Assembly: GCA_029777945.1 (NCBI GenBank)
Contig: JAKORG010000083.1
Span: 30,183 to 94,182, forward strand
Origin: Deltaproteobacteria bacterium
Lineage (GTDB): Bacteria > Desulfobacterota > Syntrophorhabdia > Syntrophorhabdales > Syntrophorhabdaceae
Length of the DNA stretch: 64,000 bases
Direction: 5' to 3'
Shown: positions 25,340 to 33,761 of the stretch, piece after piece
Position numbering within the stretch: position 1 is the stretch's first letter
Layout of the letters: each line of letters begins with the position of its first letter
Notes under the pieces: model-generated
Database searches by the model: none
What the model was told of the DNA's origin: nothing
The model's input: only the letters and a program-made list of their open reading frames with translations
Translations under genes and position numbers: made by a program

Positions 25340-25660
25340 ATGTCAAAGAATCTAAGCCAATTGTTAGGTCAGGCAAAAAAGATTCAAGAAAAACTCCAGA
25401 AGATGCAGGAAGAAATAGGGAAAAAGACTGTGGAGGCACAAAGCGGTGGTGGTATGGTGAGCTGTGTTGTCAATGGCAAACAGGAGGTGATTAGTATCAA
25501 GATATCCAATGAAATATGGGAAGAAAGGGATAAAGAACTCCTTGAGGATTTAATAATTGCAGCAGTCAACGAAGGGCTTAACAAATCAAGGGATATGCTA
25601 CAGGAAGAGATGGCAAAGATAACTGGTCTTGCTGGAATGCCATTGCCTTTTGGAATGTAG
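25340..25660 (+). CDS. ybaB: YbaB/EbfC nucleoid-associated protein
   Basis: A 106-residue DNA-binding protein with the family pattern LGQAKKIQEKLQKMQEEIGK, then the GGGMVSCVVNGKQEVISIKI central strand and DLIIAAVNEGLNKSRDML. It typically lies between dnaX and recR, as here. AAAGGAGG Shine-Dalgarno. Ends in TAG; recR follows in the same reading frame after one codon (TTT), so any readthrough would produce a YbaB-RecR fusion. Confidence 0.95.
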   Translation: MSKNLSQLLGQAKKIQEKLQKMQEEIGKKTVEAQSGGGMVSCVVNGKQEVISIKISNEIWEERDKELLEDLIIAAVNEGLNKSRDMLQEEMAKITGLAGMPLPFGM

Positions 25661-25663
25661 TTT

Positions 25664-26260
25664 ATGTATTATCCTGAGCCAATAGAACATCTCATTACAA
25701 ATCTGACAAAGCTTCCTGGCATTGGGAGAAAAACAGCTACAAGGCTCGCCTTTTTTCTCTTGAATGCAAATAGAGATTATGTGCTGGAGCTATCAAAGAG
25801 TCTGGCAGATATAAAAGACAGGATAAGACTATGCAGCACATGTTTTAATCTCACAGAAAAAGACCCATGTGAAATCTGCACAGATGAAAAAAGGGAGAAA
25901 GACATTCTGTGTGTTGTGGAAGAGCCTTCCCATATGATGGTTATCGAATCGTCTTATCCAAACCATTATAGATTCCACATACTCCATGGCGTTATAAATC
26001 CCTTAGAGGGCATAGGTCCCGATGATATCCGTTTAAACGAATTAAAAGAAAGGATAAAAAAGGAGCAAATAAGAGAGATTATTATTGCCACAAACCCTAA
26101 TATCGAGGGGAATACAACAGCCCATTATATCAGTGAGATTTTAAAAGGCTACAACATACGCATTACAAGAATAGCCTTCGGCATCCCCATAGGAGGAGAC
26201 ATTGTCTATACAGACCCACAGACTATTAAAAGCTCTTTAGATAACAGAAAAGACCTATAG
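25664..26260 (+). CDS. recR: recombination mediator RecR
   Basis: RecR works with RecF/RecO in gap repair. The 198-residue protein has the helix-hairpin-helix LPGIGRKTATRLAF (residues ~17-30), zinc finger cysteines C57, C60, C69 and C72, and a Toprim domain with VVEEPSHMMVIESS. Normal length for the family, ending in TAG at the expected C-terminus. The start ATG lies 3 bases after the ybaB stop, indicating coupled translation. Converges with the transaldolase gene. Confidence 0.95.
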   Translation: MYYPEPIEHLITNLTKLPGIGRKTATRLAFFLLNANRDYVLELSKSLADIKDRIRLCSTCFNLTEKDPCEICTDEKREKDILCVVEEPSHMMVIESSYPNHYRFHILHGVINPLEGIGPDDIRLNELKERIKKEQIREIIIATNPNIEGNTTAHYISEILKGYNIRITRIAFGIPIGGDIVYTDPQTIKSSLDNRKDL

Positions 26261-26265
26261 CGAAT

Positions 26266-26910
26266 TTATTTCTTTATACTCTCCCAGTCCTTTAGAAATT
26301 TTTCAATCCCCATATCTGTTAAAGGATGGGTTATAAGTTGTTTTAATACATTAAAGGGAATGGTTGCAATGTCTGCCCCGAGTAATGCTGCGTCCAACAC
26401 ATGAAGGGGATTTCTTATGCTCGCCACAATTATCTCTGTTTCAAATCCGTAGTTGTTGAATATGGTGGTTATGTCTTCTATAATACCCATACCTCTCGAT
26501 GAGATGTCGTCCAGTCTGCCAATAAAGGGGCTTACATATGTGGCACCAGCCTTTGCAGCAATCAAAGCCTGAAGGGGTTGAAATACAAGGGTAACATTTG
26601 TCTTTATGCCTTCATTTGATAAAATCCTTACTGCCTTTATTCCATCCTCTGTCATGGGTATTTTTATAACTGCATTTTCTCCCAGGGATGACAATGCTCT
26701 TGCCTCCCTGCACATCCCCTCGGTGTCTTTTGAAATAACCTCGAGGCTTACAGGGCCACTCACTATGGACATTATTTCCTTTATAATCAAATTTGGGTCT
26801 TTCTTTTCCTTTGCAAGGAGTGTGGGGTTTGTTGTCACACCGTCCACAAGTCCCATCTCAATTCCCTTTTTTATCTCTTCTATATTTGCAGTATCAATAA
26901 AAAATTTCAT
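26266..26910 (-). CDS. tal: transaldolase, small (fructose-6-phosphate aldolase-like) type
   Basis: A 214-residue enzyme of the short transaldolase subfamily. [16 protein letters not shown] and [12 protein letters not shown] are the N-terminal signature, K83 in [12 protein letters not shown] is the Schiff-base lysine, and [11 protein letters not shown] is conserved. It would transfer dihydroxyacetone units in the pentose phosphate pathway; FSA and transaldolase activities cannot be separated with certainty by eye. Reads toward recR with 5 bases between stops. Located 19 bases after folK, probably the same minus-strand unit. Confidence 0.93.
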   Translation of the reverse strand: MKFFIDTANIEEIKKGIEMGLVDGVTTNPTLLAKEKKDPNLIIKEIMSIVSGPVSLEVISKDTEGMCREARALSSLGENAVIKIPMTEDGIKAVRILSNEGIKTNVTLVFQPLQALIAAKAGATYVSPFIGRLDDISSRGMGIIEDITTIFNNYGFETEIIVASIRNPLHVLDAALLGADIATIPFNVLKQLITHPLTDMGIEKFLKDWESIKK

Positions 26911-26929
26911 GGCAACCTCCGAAGATTAT

Positions 26930-27433
26930 TTATGCATGTTTTTCTATTAATTCTACCCTTTGTTCATCACCAATGTCATCTAAAAAATCTTTTAATTTTC
27001 TATTAAATGATGGATGGATAATATGAGGTTCTATTTCAATACAGGGAATTATGACAAATTTTCTCCTGTGCGCCTCTGGATGGGGTATAATCAATTTAGG
27101 GGTGTTAATGAGAAGATTATCAAAAAAAATTATATCCAAATCAATCTCCCTTGGGCCTTTTGGTATGGTTCTTTTTCTACCCATTTCTGTTTCTATTTTA
27201 GAAAGAAATGAGAGTAATTCAAGGGGAGAGGAACTCCATAATATATTTATTGCACAATTTATAAAGTCATCTTGAGTTATATCTGATATAGGGGATGTTT
27301 TATAAAAGGAGGATTGCTTTATAAGGCGCGCCCTCATGTCAGCCTTAATCCTTTCTATGGCTGTAATACAATTATTAAGACTATTGCTAAGGTTTGAGCC
27401 AATACTTATAAATACATTTCCTTCCATAGCCAT
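26930..27433 (-). CDS. folK: 2-amino-4-hydroxy-6-hydroxymethyldihydropteridine pyrophosphokinase
   Basis: HPPK adds pyrophosphate to the pterin in folate synthesis. The 167-residue protein has FISIGSNLSNSLNNC at the N-terminus, the hallmark PKGPREIDLDIIFFDN with its metal-binding aspartates, and IPHPEAHRRKFVIIP. Length is normal. Start may be the ATG at 27433 or the third codon (MEGN). No strong Shine-Dalgarno is visible. Confidence 0.95.
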   Translation of the reverse strand: MAMEGNVFISIGSNLSNSLNNCITAIERIKADMRARLIKQSSFYKTSPISDITQDDFINCAINILWSSSPLELLSFLSKIETEMGRKRTIPKGPREIDLDIIFFDNLLINTPKLIIPHPEAHRRKFVIIPCIEIEPHIIHPSFNRKLKDFLDDIGDEQRVELIEKHA

Positions 27434-27482
27434 TCAATAAACTTATCATCCCGAATTCATTGAGTCAATGTTTTTGCCTATA

Positions 27483-27511
27483 TTGACAATAAAGGAGTTC
27501 TGTATTATCCT
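27483..27511 (+). promoter_or_regulatory. possible promoter of the rubrerythrin gene
   Basis: TTGACA (27483-27488), 17 bases, TATCCT (27506-27511). The -35 is consensus and the -10 matches at four of six positions. It lies 33 bases before the rubrerythrin ATG. No PerR-type or other operator is evident. Confidence 0.45.
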
Positions 27512-27544
27512 CATAATCAACAACATATTCTATGGAGGTGTAAA

Positions 27545-28120
27545 ATGAAGAGTGTAAAGGGAACTGAAACTGAAAAATATCTCCTTAAGTCGTTTGCCGG
27601 CGAGTCTCAGGCGAGAAATAGATATACATATTTTTCCTCTCAGGCAAAAAAAGAGGGTTATGAACAGATTTCCTGGATATTCGCCGATACTGCCGATAAT
27701 GAAAAAGAACACGCCAAGAGATTTTTTAAATTTCTCGAAGGTGGCGATTTGGAGATAACGGCCTCTTATCCTGCAGGTAAATTAGGTAATACAATGGAAA
27801 ACCTTGAAGAGGCAGCCAACGGTGAAAATTTAGAGTGGACAAAACTCTATCCTGAAGCAGCAGAGGTTGCAAGGAAGGAAGGCTTTGAGGAGATAGCGGT
27901 GGTATTTGAAGAAATAGCAAAGGTGGAGAAGGAGCACGAAAAGAGATATCGTAAACTCCTTGAAAATGTAAAGAAAGGCACTGTTTTCAAAAGACCTACC
28001 CCTGTAAAGTGGAGATGTCGAAATTGCGGTTATGTATATGAAGGCATAGAGGCACCGGAACAATGCCCTGCCTGTGCATATCCAAGGGCATATTACGAAC
28101 TTCTGGCAGAAAATTATTAG
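27545..28120 (+). CDS. rbr: rubrerythrin
   Basis: Rubrerythrin reduces hydrogen peroxide in anaerobes. The 191-residue protein has a ferritin-like four-helix diiron domain (residues ~1-145; E-x-x-H type ligands in ADNEKEHAKRFF and AKVEKEHEKRY) and a C-terminal rubredoxin-like iron site, CRNCGYVYEG ... CPACAYPRAYY. GGAGG precedes the ATG. It ends in TAG directly after the normal C-terminus. It stands alone between folK and the nitrilase-like gene and points to oxygen-sensitive metabolism. Confidence 0.95.
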   Translation: MKSVKGTETEKYLLKSFAGESQARNRYTYFSSQAKKEGYEQISWIFADTADNEKEHAKRFFKFLEGGDLEITASYPAGKLGNTMENLEEAANGENLEWTKLYPEAAEVARKEGFEEIAVVFEEIAKVEKEHEKRYRKLLENVKKGTVFKRPTPVKWRCRNCGYVYEGIEAPEQCPACAYPRAYYELLAENY

Positions 28121-28222
28121 TTTTTATTAGTTATTTCAAGTTATTGTTTTTTGTTTTTCCTTGAAATGATGTGCTCAATTTGTTAACTTAGCCGTAAAAA
28201 TTGAGATTGCCAAGAGAGGGCT

Positions 28223-29050
28223 GTGAAGATAGCGGGAATACAGTTTGCATGTTCAACGGATAAGAAGACCAATACAGAAAAGGCCCTTGAGGTTTTAGAA
28301 ATTGCTGCAAGAGAAGGGGCAAAAATTATATGCTTTCAAGAACTCTTTAACCAGTATTGGTTTCCAAAGGATAGGAACGAAAATGCCTTTAGTCTTGCCG
28401 ATACCTTAAAGGGTGATGTAGTAGAGGCATTTAGGGAAAAGGCAAAAAAACATAATGTGATAGTTATACTGCCCATATTCGAAAGGCACCGCACACGATA
28501 TTTTAACAGTTGTGTTATAATAGGTAATGATGGAAAAGTCATGGGTGTATACAGAAAGATTCATGTTCCCGATATACCTTTATGGGAAGAGAAATACTAT
28601 TTCAGCGTGGGAGATAAAGGCATACCTGTTTTCGCCACTGATTACGGAAAGATAGGTATTCAAATATCCTGGGATAACCTGTATCCAGAAGCAACGAGGG
28701 TGCTTGCCTTAAACGGTGCGGAAATCGTGTTTTCTCCTACTTCATGTGCATTCAAGTCACAGCACCTATGGCAGTCTGTAATTTCCGGTAATGCCATAAC
28801 AAACTGCATATTTATCATGAGGGTAAACAGGGTAGGTAGTGAAGAGCTTCATGATTTCTATGGCATGAGCTTTTGTGTTAATCCTGAAGGTGAATTGATA
28901 GGGGGCCCCACAGGAAGAAACGATAGCATCCTCCTTGCTGATATAGATTTCGATTATCTAAAGGAGATAAGAAGGGAGTGGCCGATTTTGAAAGGCAGGA
29001 TGCCCCAGTTTTATAAAGATTTAATTAAGGAGAATGGTCATGACCGATGA
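28223..29050 (+). CDS. nitrilase-superfamily protein with Ser in place of the catalytic Cys
   Basis: The 275-residue protein is closest to the N-carbamoylputrescine amidase branch of carbon-nitrogen hydrolases. The catalytic Glu (E40 in ICFQELFNQYWF) and Lys (K112 in VYRKIHVPD) are present. The nucleophile elbow reads IGIQISWDNLYPEA, with S149 (TCC, 28667-28669) where the family has Cys. It may therefore be inactive, have a different role, or be a natural variant. GTG start with GAGAGGG upstream. Overlaps the next small CxxC gene, which in turn overlaps argS. Confidence 0.8.
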   Translation: MKIAGIQFACSTDKKTNTEKALEVLEIAAREGAKIICFQELFNQYWFPKDRNENAFSLADTLKGDVVEAFREKAKKHNVIVILPIFERHRTRYFNSCVIIGNDGKVMGVYRKIHVPDIPLWEEKYYFSVGDKGIPVFATDYGKIGIQISWDNLYPEATRVLALNGAEIVFSPTSCAFKSQHLWQSVISGNAITNCIFIMRVNRVGSEELHDFYGMSFCVNPEGELIGGPTGRNDSILLADIDFDYLKEIRREWPILKGRMPQFYKDLIKENGHDR

Positions 29051-29222
29051 GGTAACATTGTGTGTGGTATGTGCGTGGAGAAAAGACTGTCAAAAAAAGT
29101 TTTCCACAAGCAGTGATATAAAGTTGAGATGTCCTGACTTTACAAGGGATCTGTCTATTAAAAACCTGGAGAAGGAAAGTGATAAGGAAGAGGATACAGG
29201 AGCTAATAAAGGAGGCCATTAA
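29040..29222 (+). CDS. small cysteine-rich protein between nitrilase-like gene and argS
   Basis: A 60-residue protein with CVVCAWRKDC near the N-terminus and a further Cys in RCPDFTRDLSI; four cysteines could bind a metal. The C-terminal third is charged and disordered. I start at ATG 29040 because AAGGAG lies 7 bases upstream; ATG 29034 is too close. It overlaps the nitrilase-like gene by 11 bases and argS by 44 bases, so the three genes are tightly coupled. Function unknown; I have seen similar short CxxC proteins near argS in related bacteria but cannot name a family. Confidence 0.6.
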   Translation: MTDEVTLCVVCAWRKDCQKKFSTSSDIKLRCPDFTRDLSIKNLEKESDKEEDTGANKGGH

Positions 29223-30861
29223 TAATTGTAAGAAAAAGGGTATTTTTTCTTTTGAAGGTGAAATTGACCCTATAATTGAGATACCGAGAGAGGAAGATTT
29301 CGGCGATTACTCGACAAATCTTGCCTTTATACTGGCGCCTAAATTAAAAAAGAGCCCTCTAAAGATTGCAGAGTTCATTGTAGAAGAGGCTAAAGGATCA
29401 GACCTTGTTGAAAAGATTGAGATTGCAGGGAAGGGTTTTATCAATTTTTTTATAAAAGACGACGTATTAAGGGATGCATTAAAAAACATATTCCAAAAGG
29501 GTGTTGATGCCTTTTTGCCTGATTTGGGGATGGGCAGAAAAATCCTTATCGAGTTTGTAAGTGCCAACCCCACAGGACCATTACATATAGGCCACGGCAG
29601 AGGGGCAGTAGTAGGTGATGTGCTCGCAAATATTCTGAAATGTGCCGGATTCAATGTTGTTAAAGAGTATTATATAAACGATGCAGGTAGACAGATTGCA
29701 ACCCTTGGCGAATCCACATACCTGAGGTTGAAGGAATTAAGAGGTGAAAAGGTAGAATTTCCTGATAACTTTTATAAAGGCGATTACATAAAAGATATTG
29801 CCTCTAAATTTATTGAACAGGGAAAAAACCTCCCTGAGACAAAAGAAGATGCTATTAAAAAATTGTCTGAATTTTCAAGTAGCATAGTCATGGAAGGTAT
29901 TATCAAGGATTTACAGGATTTCGGTGTTTATTTTGATAATTATTTTAGAGAGAGCGAATTGTATAAGTCAGGTATGGTGGATAAAACATTAGAAATCCTA
30001 AAGGAAAAGGGATTTGCCTCTGAAAAAGACGGTGCCCTATGGTTTAAAACAAGTCTTTTTGAAAAGGATGAAGACAGGGTCCTTATAAAATCCAATGGAG
30101 AAACGACCTATTTTGCCTCAGACATTGCCTATCATAGAGAAAAGCTAAGCCGCGGGTTTGATTTGCTTATAGACATATGGGGTTCAGACCATCATGGTTA
30201 TATACCGAGACTTAAGGCATCCATTGAGGCATTAGGCGAAGATAAAGAAAAACTGAAGGTGATACTCATACAATTCGTAACCCTTATAAAAGACGGAAAA
30301 ACAATAGGTATGTCCACAAGGGCAGGACAATTCACTACATTGAGAGAAGTTGTTGATGAAGTGGGTAAAGATGCGGCGAGGTTTTTCTTTTTAATGAGAA
30401 AGAGCGATGCCCATCTTGAGTTTGACCTTGACCTTGCAAAAAAGACATCAAATGAAAATCCTGTATATTACATCCAGTATGCAAATGCAAGAATAGAAAG
30501 CATATTTAGAAATGCTAAGGAGCAGGGCATATTTATAAAAGGTATTGGAGATGAAGGTGTAACCCATGGAAAAGAGATAAATTTAGGGCTTCTCACTTTA
30601 AAGGAAGAGATGGATATCATAAAAGGGATTATCCATTTTTATGATACAATAGAGGGGAGCGCAAAAAGTCTTGAACCCCACAGGCTTACGTTCTATCTAA
30701 TAAATCTTGTAGGGAGGTTTCACAGCTACTACAATAAGGTAAAGGTTTTAGGAGAGGACAGAAGATTTACAGAGGCAAGGTTAGTTTTATTATTCGTTCT
30801 TCAACAAATAATAAAAAAGGGACTTGATATTCTCGGGGTTTCGGCACCGGATAAAATGTAG
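29179..30861 (+). CDS. argS: arginyl-tRNA synthetase
   Basis: A 560-residue class I aminoacyl-tRNA synthetase. The HIGH motif is at residues 136-139 in NPTGPLHIGHGRG; the KMSKS-like loop is GMSTRAG. The N-terminal Add1 domain and the C-terminal anticodon-binding DALR domain (ESIFRNA, FHSYYNK) are complete. The last residues, ILGVSAPDKM, match the normal end of the family, so the terminating TAG (30859-30861) works as a stop here. Start is GTG, preceded by GGAGAAGG. Confidence 0.96.
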   Translation: MIRKRIQELIKEAINNCKKKGIFSFEGEIDPIIEIPREEDFGDYSTNLAFILAPKLKKSPLKIAEFIVEEAKGSDLVEKIEIAGKGFINFFIKDDVLRDALKNIFQKGVDAFLPDLGMGRKILIEFVSANPTGPLHIGHGRGAVVGDVLANILKCAGFNVVKEYYINDAGRQIATLGESTYLRLKELRGEKVEFPDNFYKGDYIKDIASKFIEQGKNLPETKEDAIKKLSEFSSSIVMEGIIKDLQDFGVYFDNYFRESELYKSGMVDKTLEILKEKGFASEKDGALWFKTSLFEKDEDRVLIKSNGETTYFASDIAYHREKLSRGFDLLIDIWGSDHHGYIPRLKASIEALGEDKEKLKVILIQFVTLIKDGKTIGMSTRAGQFTTLREVVDEVGKDAARFFFLMRKSDAHLEFDLDLAKKTSNENPVYYIQYANARIESIFRNAKEQGIFIKGIGDEGVTHGKEINLGLLTLKEEMDIIKGIIHFYDTIEGSAKSLEPHRLTFYLINLVGRFHSYYNKVKVLGEDRRFTEARLVLLFVLQQIIKKGLDILGVSAPDKM

Positions 30862-30881
30862 GAGGTTGTGCATTTAAAAAA

Positions 30882-31505
30882 ATGGAAAGAAAAAAGAGTA
30901 AAACAAGAGAATACATTGAATCTCTTATCATAGCGGCATTAATAGCCTTTTTTGTGAGGAGTTTTTTTGTCCAGGCATTTAAGATACCTTCCAGCTCTAT
31001 GGAGCCCACGCTTCTAATAGGTGACCATCTACTTGTAAATAGGTTAAGCTATGTAATGAAAATCCCCTTTACAGATATTATCATCTTAAACCTTGGTGAA
31101 CCGGAAAGGGGGGATGTAATTGTGTTCAGATACCCCATCGATAAGAGTAAGGATTTTATAAAGAGGGTCATTGCAAAAGGTGGGGATATAGTAGAAATAA
31201 AGGATAAAAGGGTTTATATAAATGGCAAACAGATAGAGGATAAGTGGGCATACTTTACCGATGATAATATACTACCAGCCCATGTATCGCCTAAGGACAA
31301 TTTAGGTCCTATCGTGGTTCCAAAGGGTGCCTATTTTGTTATGGGTGACAACAGGGATAGAAGCCTTGATAGTAGATTCTGGGGCTTTGTAAACAGGGAA
31401 CATCTTGTAGGCAAGGCCCTTATTCTTTATTTCTCCTGGAATAATAAGCCTGAGGGTATATTTGATTATGTAAGATGGCGCAGAATCGGCAGGTTGATCA
31501 GATAA
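30882..31505 (+). CDS. lepB: signal peptidase I
   Basis: LepB removes signal peptides at the membrane. The 207-residue protein has one N-terminal membrane segment (IIAALIAFFVRSFFV), the catalytic serine S39 in PSSSMEPTLLIGD, the general base K95 in FIKRVIAKGGD, and the GDNRDRSLDSR box. Length is short to typical for single-span enzymes. Follows argS by 20 bases. Confidence 0.95.
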   Translation: MERKKSKTREYIESLIIAALIAFFVRSFFVQAFKIPSSSMEPTLLIGDHLLVNRLSYVMKIPFTDIIILNLGEPERGDVIVFRYPIDKSKDFIKRVIAKGGDIVEIKDKRVYINGKQIEDKWAYFTDDNILPAHVSPKDNLGPIVVPKGAYFVMGDNRDRSLDSRFWGFVNREHLVGKALILYFSWNNKPEGIFDYVRWRRIGRLIR

Positions 31506-31572
31506 TTATTCGATGTTATAAGACGGTTAAATTAGTAGATGTTTTAAAAAACCTGTGTTATGATAAGCTATT

Positions 31573-33234
31573 ATGAAATATTTTATTGTAATCCTTATAC
31601 TTTTTTTCACACCTCATACACTTTTAGGTTGTAGTGGTGACTCCTCTATTTTTCTCTTCTTAAAGGGTTATAGAAGTGAAACCCAGGGAAAGCTCGACGA
31701 TGCCATTGAATGCTATAAATCGGCTATAAAAAATGACCCTTCATCGTCTGCCTTAAGGATAGAACTTGCCGTTGCATACCTTAAAAAGGGAAATCTCGAT
31801 GAAGCTGAGAAGGTTTTAAAAGAGACCATTGGTTTAAATAAGAATAATACCGATGCCCTTAAATTGCTTGCAGGTGTCTATTCTGCCCGTAATATGCCTG
31901 AGAAGGCAAAGGCATTATACGAAAAATGCATAGAAATAAAAGGCGATGATACTGATGCCTACCTCCATCTCGGTGCAGTTTATATGACGGAAAAGAAATA
32001 TAAGGATGCCATCGCTGTTTACGAAAAAATACTCTCCTTTGAGCCAGATAACATCATAGCCACATATTATCTGGGTAGGTTACATGCTGAATTAAAAGAT
32101 TATGAAAATGCAAAAAAATATTATCAAAAGGCAATAGAAATAAAACCAAATTTTGAATCAGCCTATTTTGAAATGGGCGTGGTTTACGAAATAGAAGGTA
32201 ACAACAAAAAGGCTTTGGAAAATTATAATAAGGTCATATCCATAAATCCTCTTAATAAAAAGGCCCGTTCAAGGGTAGCAAACATTTTTATAAGGGAGAA
32301 GGAATACGATAGGGCAATATACGAGTTTGAAAAGCTCTCAGACATAGATAGGGAAGACCTTTCCATAAGGGCAAAAATCGGTTTATTACACCTTGAAAAA
32401 GGTCGTTATGATGAAGCGATAAGGGAATTCAATCTTATCCTTGCCACAAAACCAAAAGAAAGCAGTGTAAGGCTTTATCTTGCCATTGCCTTAAAGGAAA
32501 AGGGAGACATAAAAAAGGCAATCGAAGAGTTTTCCAAAATCGACCCTTCATCTGAAGAATTTAACAATGCCGTAAGAAATATGACCTTTTTGTTTATAAA
32601 ATCTAATATTGTCGATGAGGGGATTAATATAATCAAGGGTTTTATAGACCTGAAAAAGGATAATATAGAATCTTATATTATGCTTGCAGTTCTTTATGAA
32701 GAAAAAAAGGAATTTAAAAAGGCAATAGAGACCCTTGAAGAGGCAAAAAAGTATGATGTGAAAAACACAGAGGTTATTTATCAGATAGGTGTTTTATACG
32801 AAAAAATGGGGGATTCGGACAGGGCTGTAGAGGTTATGCAAGAGGTAATAAAGATAGATCCTGACCATGCAAATGCCTTAAACTTTATTGGATATACCTG
32901 GGCAGATAAAGGGGTAAACCTTGATAAAGCAGAGGAGATGATTAGAAAGGCCCTAAAGAAAAAACCAGAAGACGGTTATATTATCGATAGTATGGGTTGG
33001 GTCTATTACAGAAAAGGTGATTATAAAAAGGCCCTTGAGGAGATTACAAGGGCACATGAAAAATTGCCTGATGACCCTACAATTGCAGAACATCTGGCAG
33101 ATGTATACGTAAAATTAAATGAAATGGAAAAGGCAAGGCAATTTTATGAAAAGGCAATAATCCTTGAAAAGGATGAGAAAAAACAGAATGCTATAAAAGA
33201 AAAGCTTGATAAGCTCGGATTAGATAAGAAATGA
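31573..33234 (+). CDS. TPR lipoprotein (tetratricopeptide repeat protein)
   Basis: A 553-residue protein. The N-terminus has a hydrophobic segment and a lipobox LLGC, giving Cys20 as the lipidated residue. Then about 14-15 TPR units follow throughout the chain (for example DAIECYKSAIKNDPSSSALR, NAKKYYQKAIEIKPNFESA). Such proteins are scaffolds at the outer membrane or periplasm. The gene overlaps the next one, encoding a LolB-like lipoprotein, by 4 bases (ATGA), suggesting a joint role in lipoprotein or envelope assembly. Confidence 0.85.
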   Translation: MKYFIVILILFFTPHTLLGCSGDSSIFLFLKGYRSETQGKLDDAIECYKSAIKNDPSSSALRIELAVAYLKKGNLDEAEKVLKETIGLNKNNTDALKLLAGVYSARNMPEKAKALYEKCIEIKGDDTDAYLHLGAVYMTEKKYKDAIAVYEKILSFEPDNIIATYYLGRLHAELKDYENAKKYYQKAIEIKPNFESAYFEMGVVYEIEGNNKKALENYNKVISINPLNKKARSRVANIFIREKEYDRAIYEFEKLSDIDREDLSIRAKIGLLHLEKGRYDEAIREFNLILATKPKESSVRLYLAIALKEKGDIKKAIEEFSKIDPSSEEFNNAVRNMTFLFIKSNIVDEGINIIKGFIDLKKDNIESYIMLAVLYEEKKEFKKAIETLEEAKKYDVKNTEVIYQIGVLYEKMGDSDRAVEVMQEVIKIDPDHANALNFIGYTWADKGVNLDKAEEMIRKALKKKPEDGYIIDSMGWVYYRKGDYKKALEEITRAHEKLPDDPTIAEHLADVYVKLNEMEKARQFYEKAIILEKDEKKQNAIKEKLDKLGLDKK

Positions 33235-33746
33235 GAAGGCTTTTTTTATGGAGTTTATGCCTTTTTCTTTTATTTTCGTGCGCCTTATTACCGAAAATAA
33301 CAAAAAAAATCGTTTGGCCTTATCATATAGAATATATGGAGGCAATGTGTGAACTGGATATGGCCTGGATGGATATGAACTATTCAGGGTCTATGTCCCT
33401 TGTCATGGAATATCCAGATAGGCTTTCCATAGAGGCATATAGTCCATTTGGCGATACTGTATTTTTTTTAAATAAATACAAAAATTACTTTTTACTCTTA
33501 ACAGGTGAAGAGAGGATAACAAGTGAAAAAGGTTTTCAGGAAAAATTCAATCTTAATATAAGGGATTTTATCGATGATTTAGCACTAAAAAATACAGGTC
33601 ATATTAGTGGAAATAGCGGGGAATTGGAAGTAGAAAGGGATAGATACAGGATTATATACAGATTAAAGAATCAGAATACTATATGCTGGGAGGCCAGAGA
33701 GGGCAGGATCTGTATAAAATTTATTGAGGCAAAATTTACAAGGTAA
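33231..33746 (+). CDS. LolB-like outer-membrane lipoprotein
   Basis: A 171-residue protein with a lipoprotein signal (LCLFLLFSC; Cys17). The body alternates beta strands: GSMSLVMEYPDRLSIEAYSPFGD and FFLNKYKNYFLLLTGEER resemble the LolB/DUF4292 half-barrel that accepts lipoproteins from LolA. Sequence similarity in this family is low, so the name rests on length, lipobox and strand pattern. Overlaps the stop of the TPR lipoprotein gene. Confidence 0.55.
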   Translation: MRRLFLWSLCLFLLFSCALLPKITKKIVWPYHIEYMEAMCELDMAWMDMNYSGSMSLVMEYPDRLSIEAYSPFGDTVFFLNKYKNYFLLLTGEERITSEKGFQEKFNLNIRDFIDDLALKNTGHISGNSGELEVERDRYRIIYRLKNQNTICWEAREGRICIKFIEAKFTR

Positions 33747-33761
33747 TATTAAATAGAAACA

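Noticed and set aside
28121..28222. TTTCAAG/CTTGAAA pair after rubrerythrin as a terminator
   Set aside because: Only 7 AT-rich base pairs around an 18-base loop and no following T-tract in the right place.
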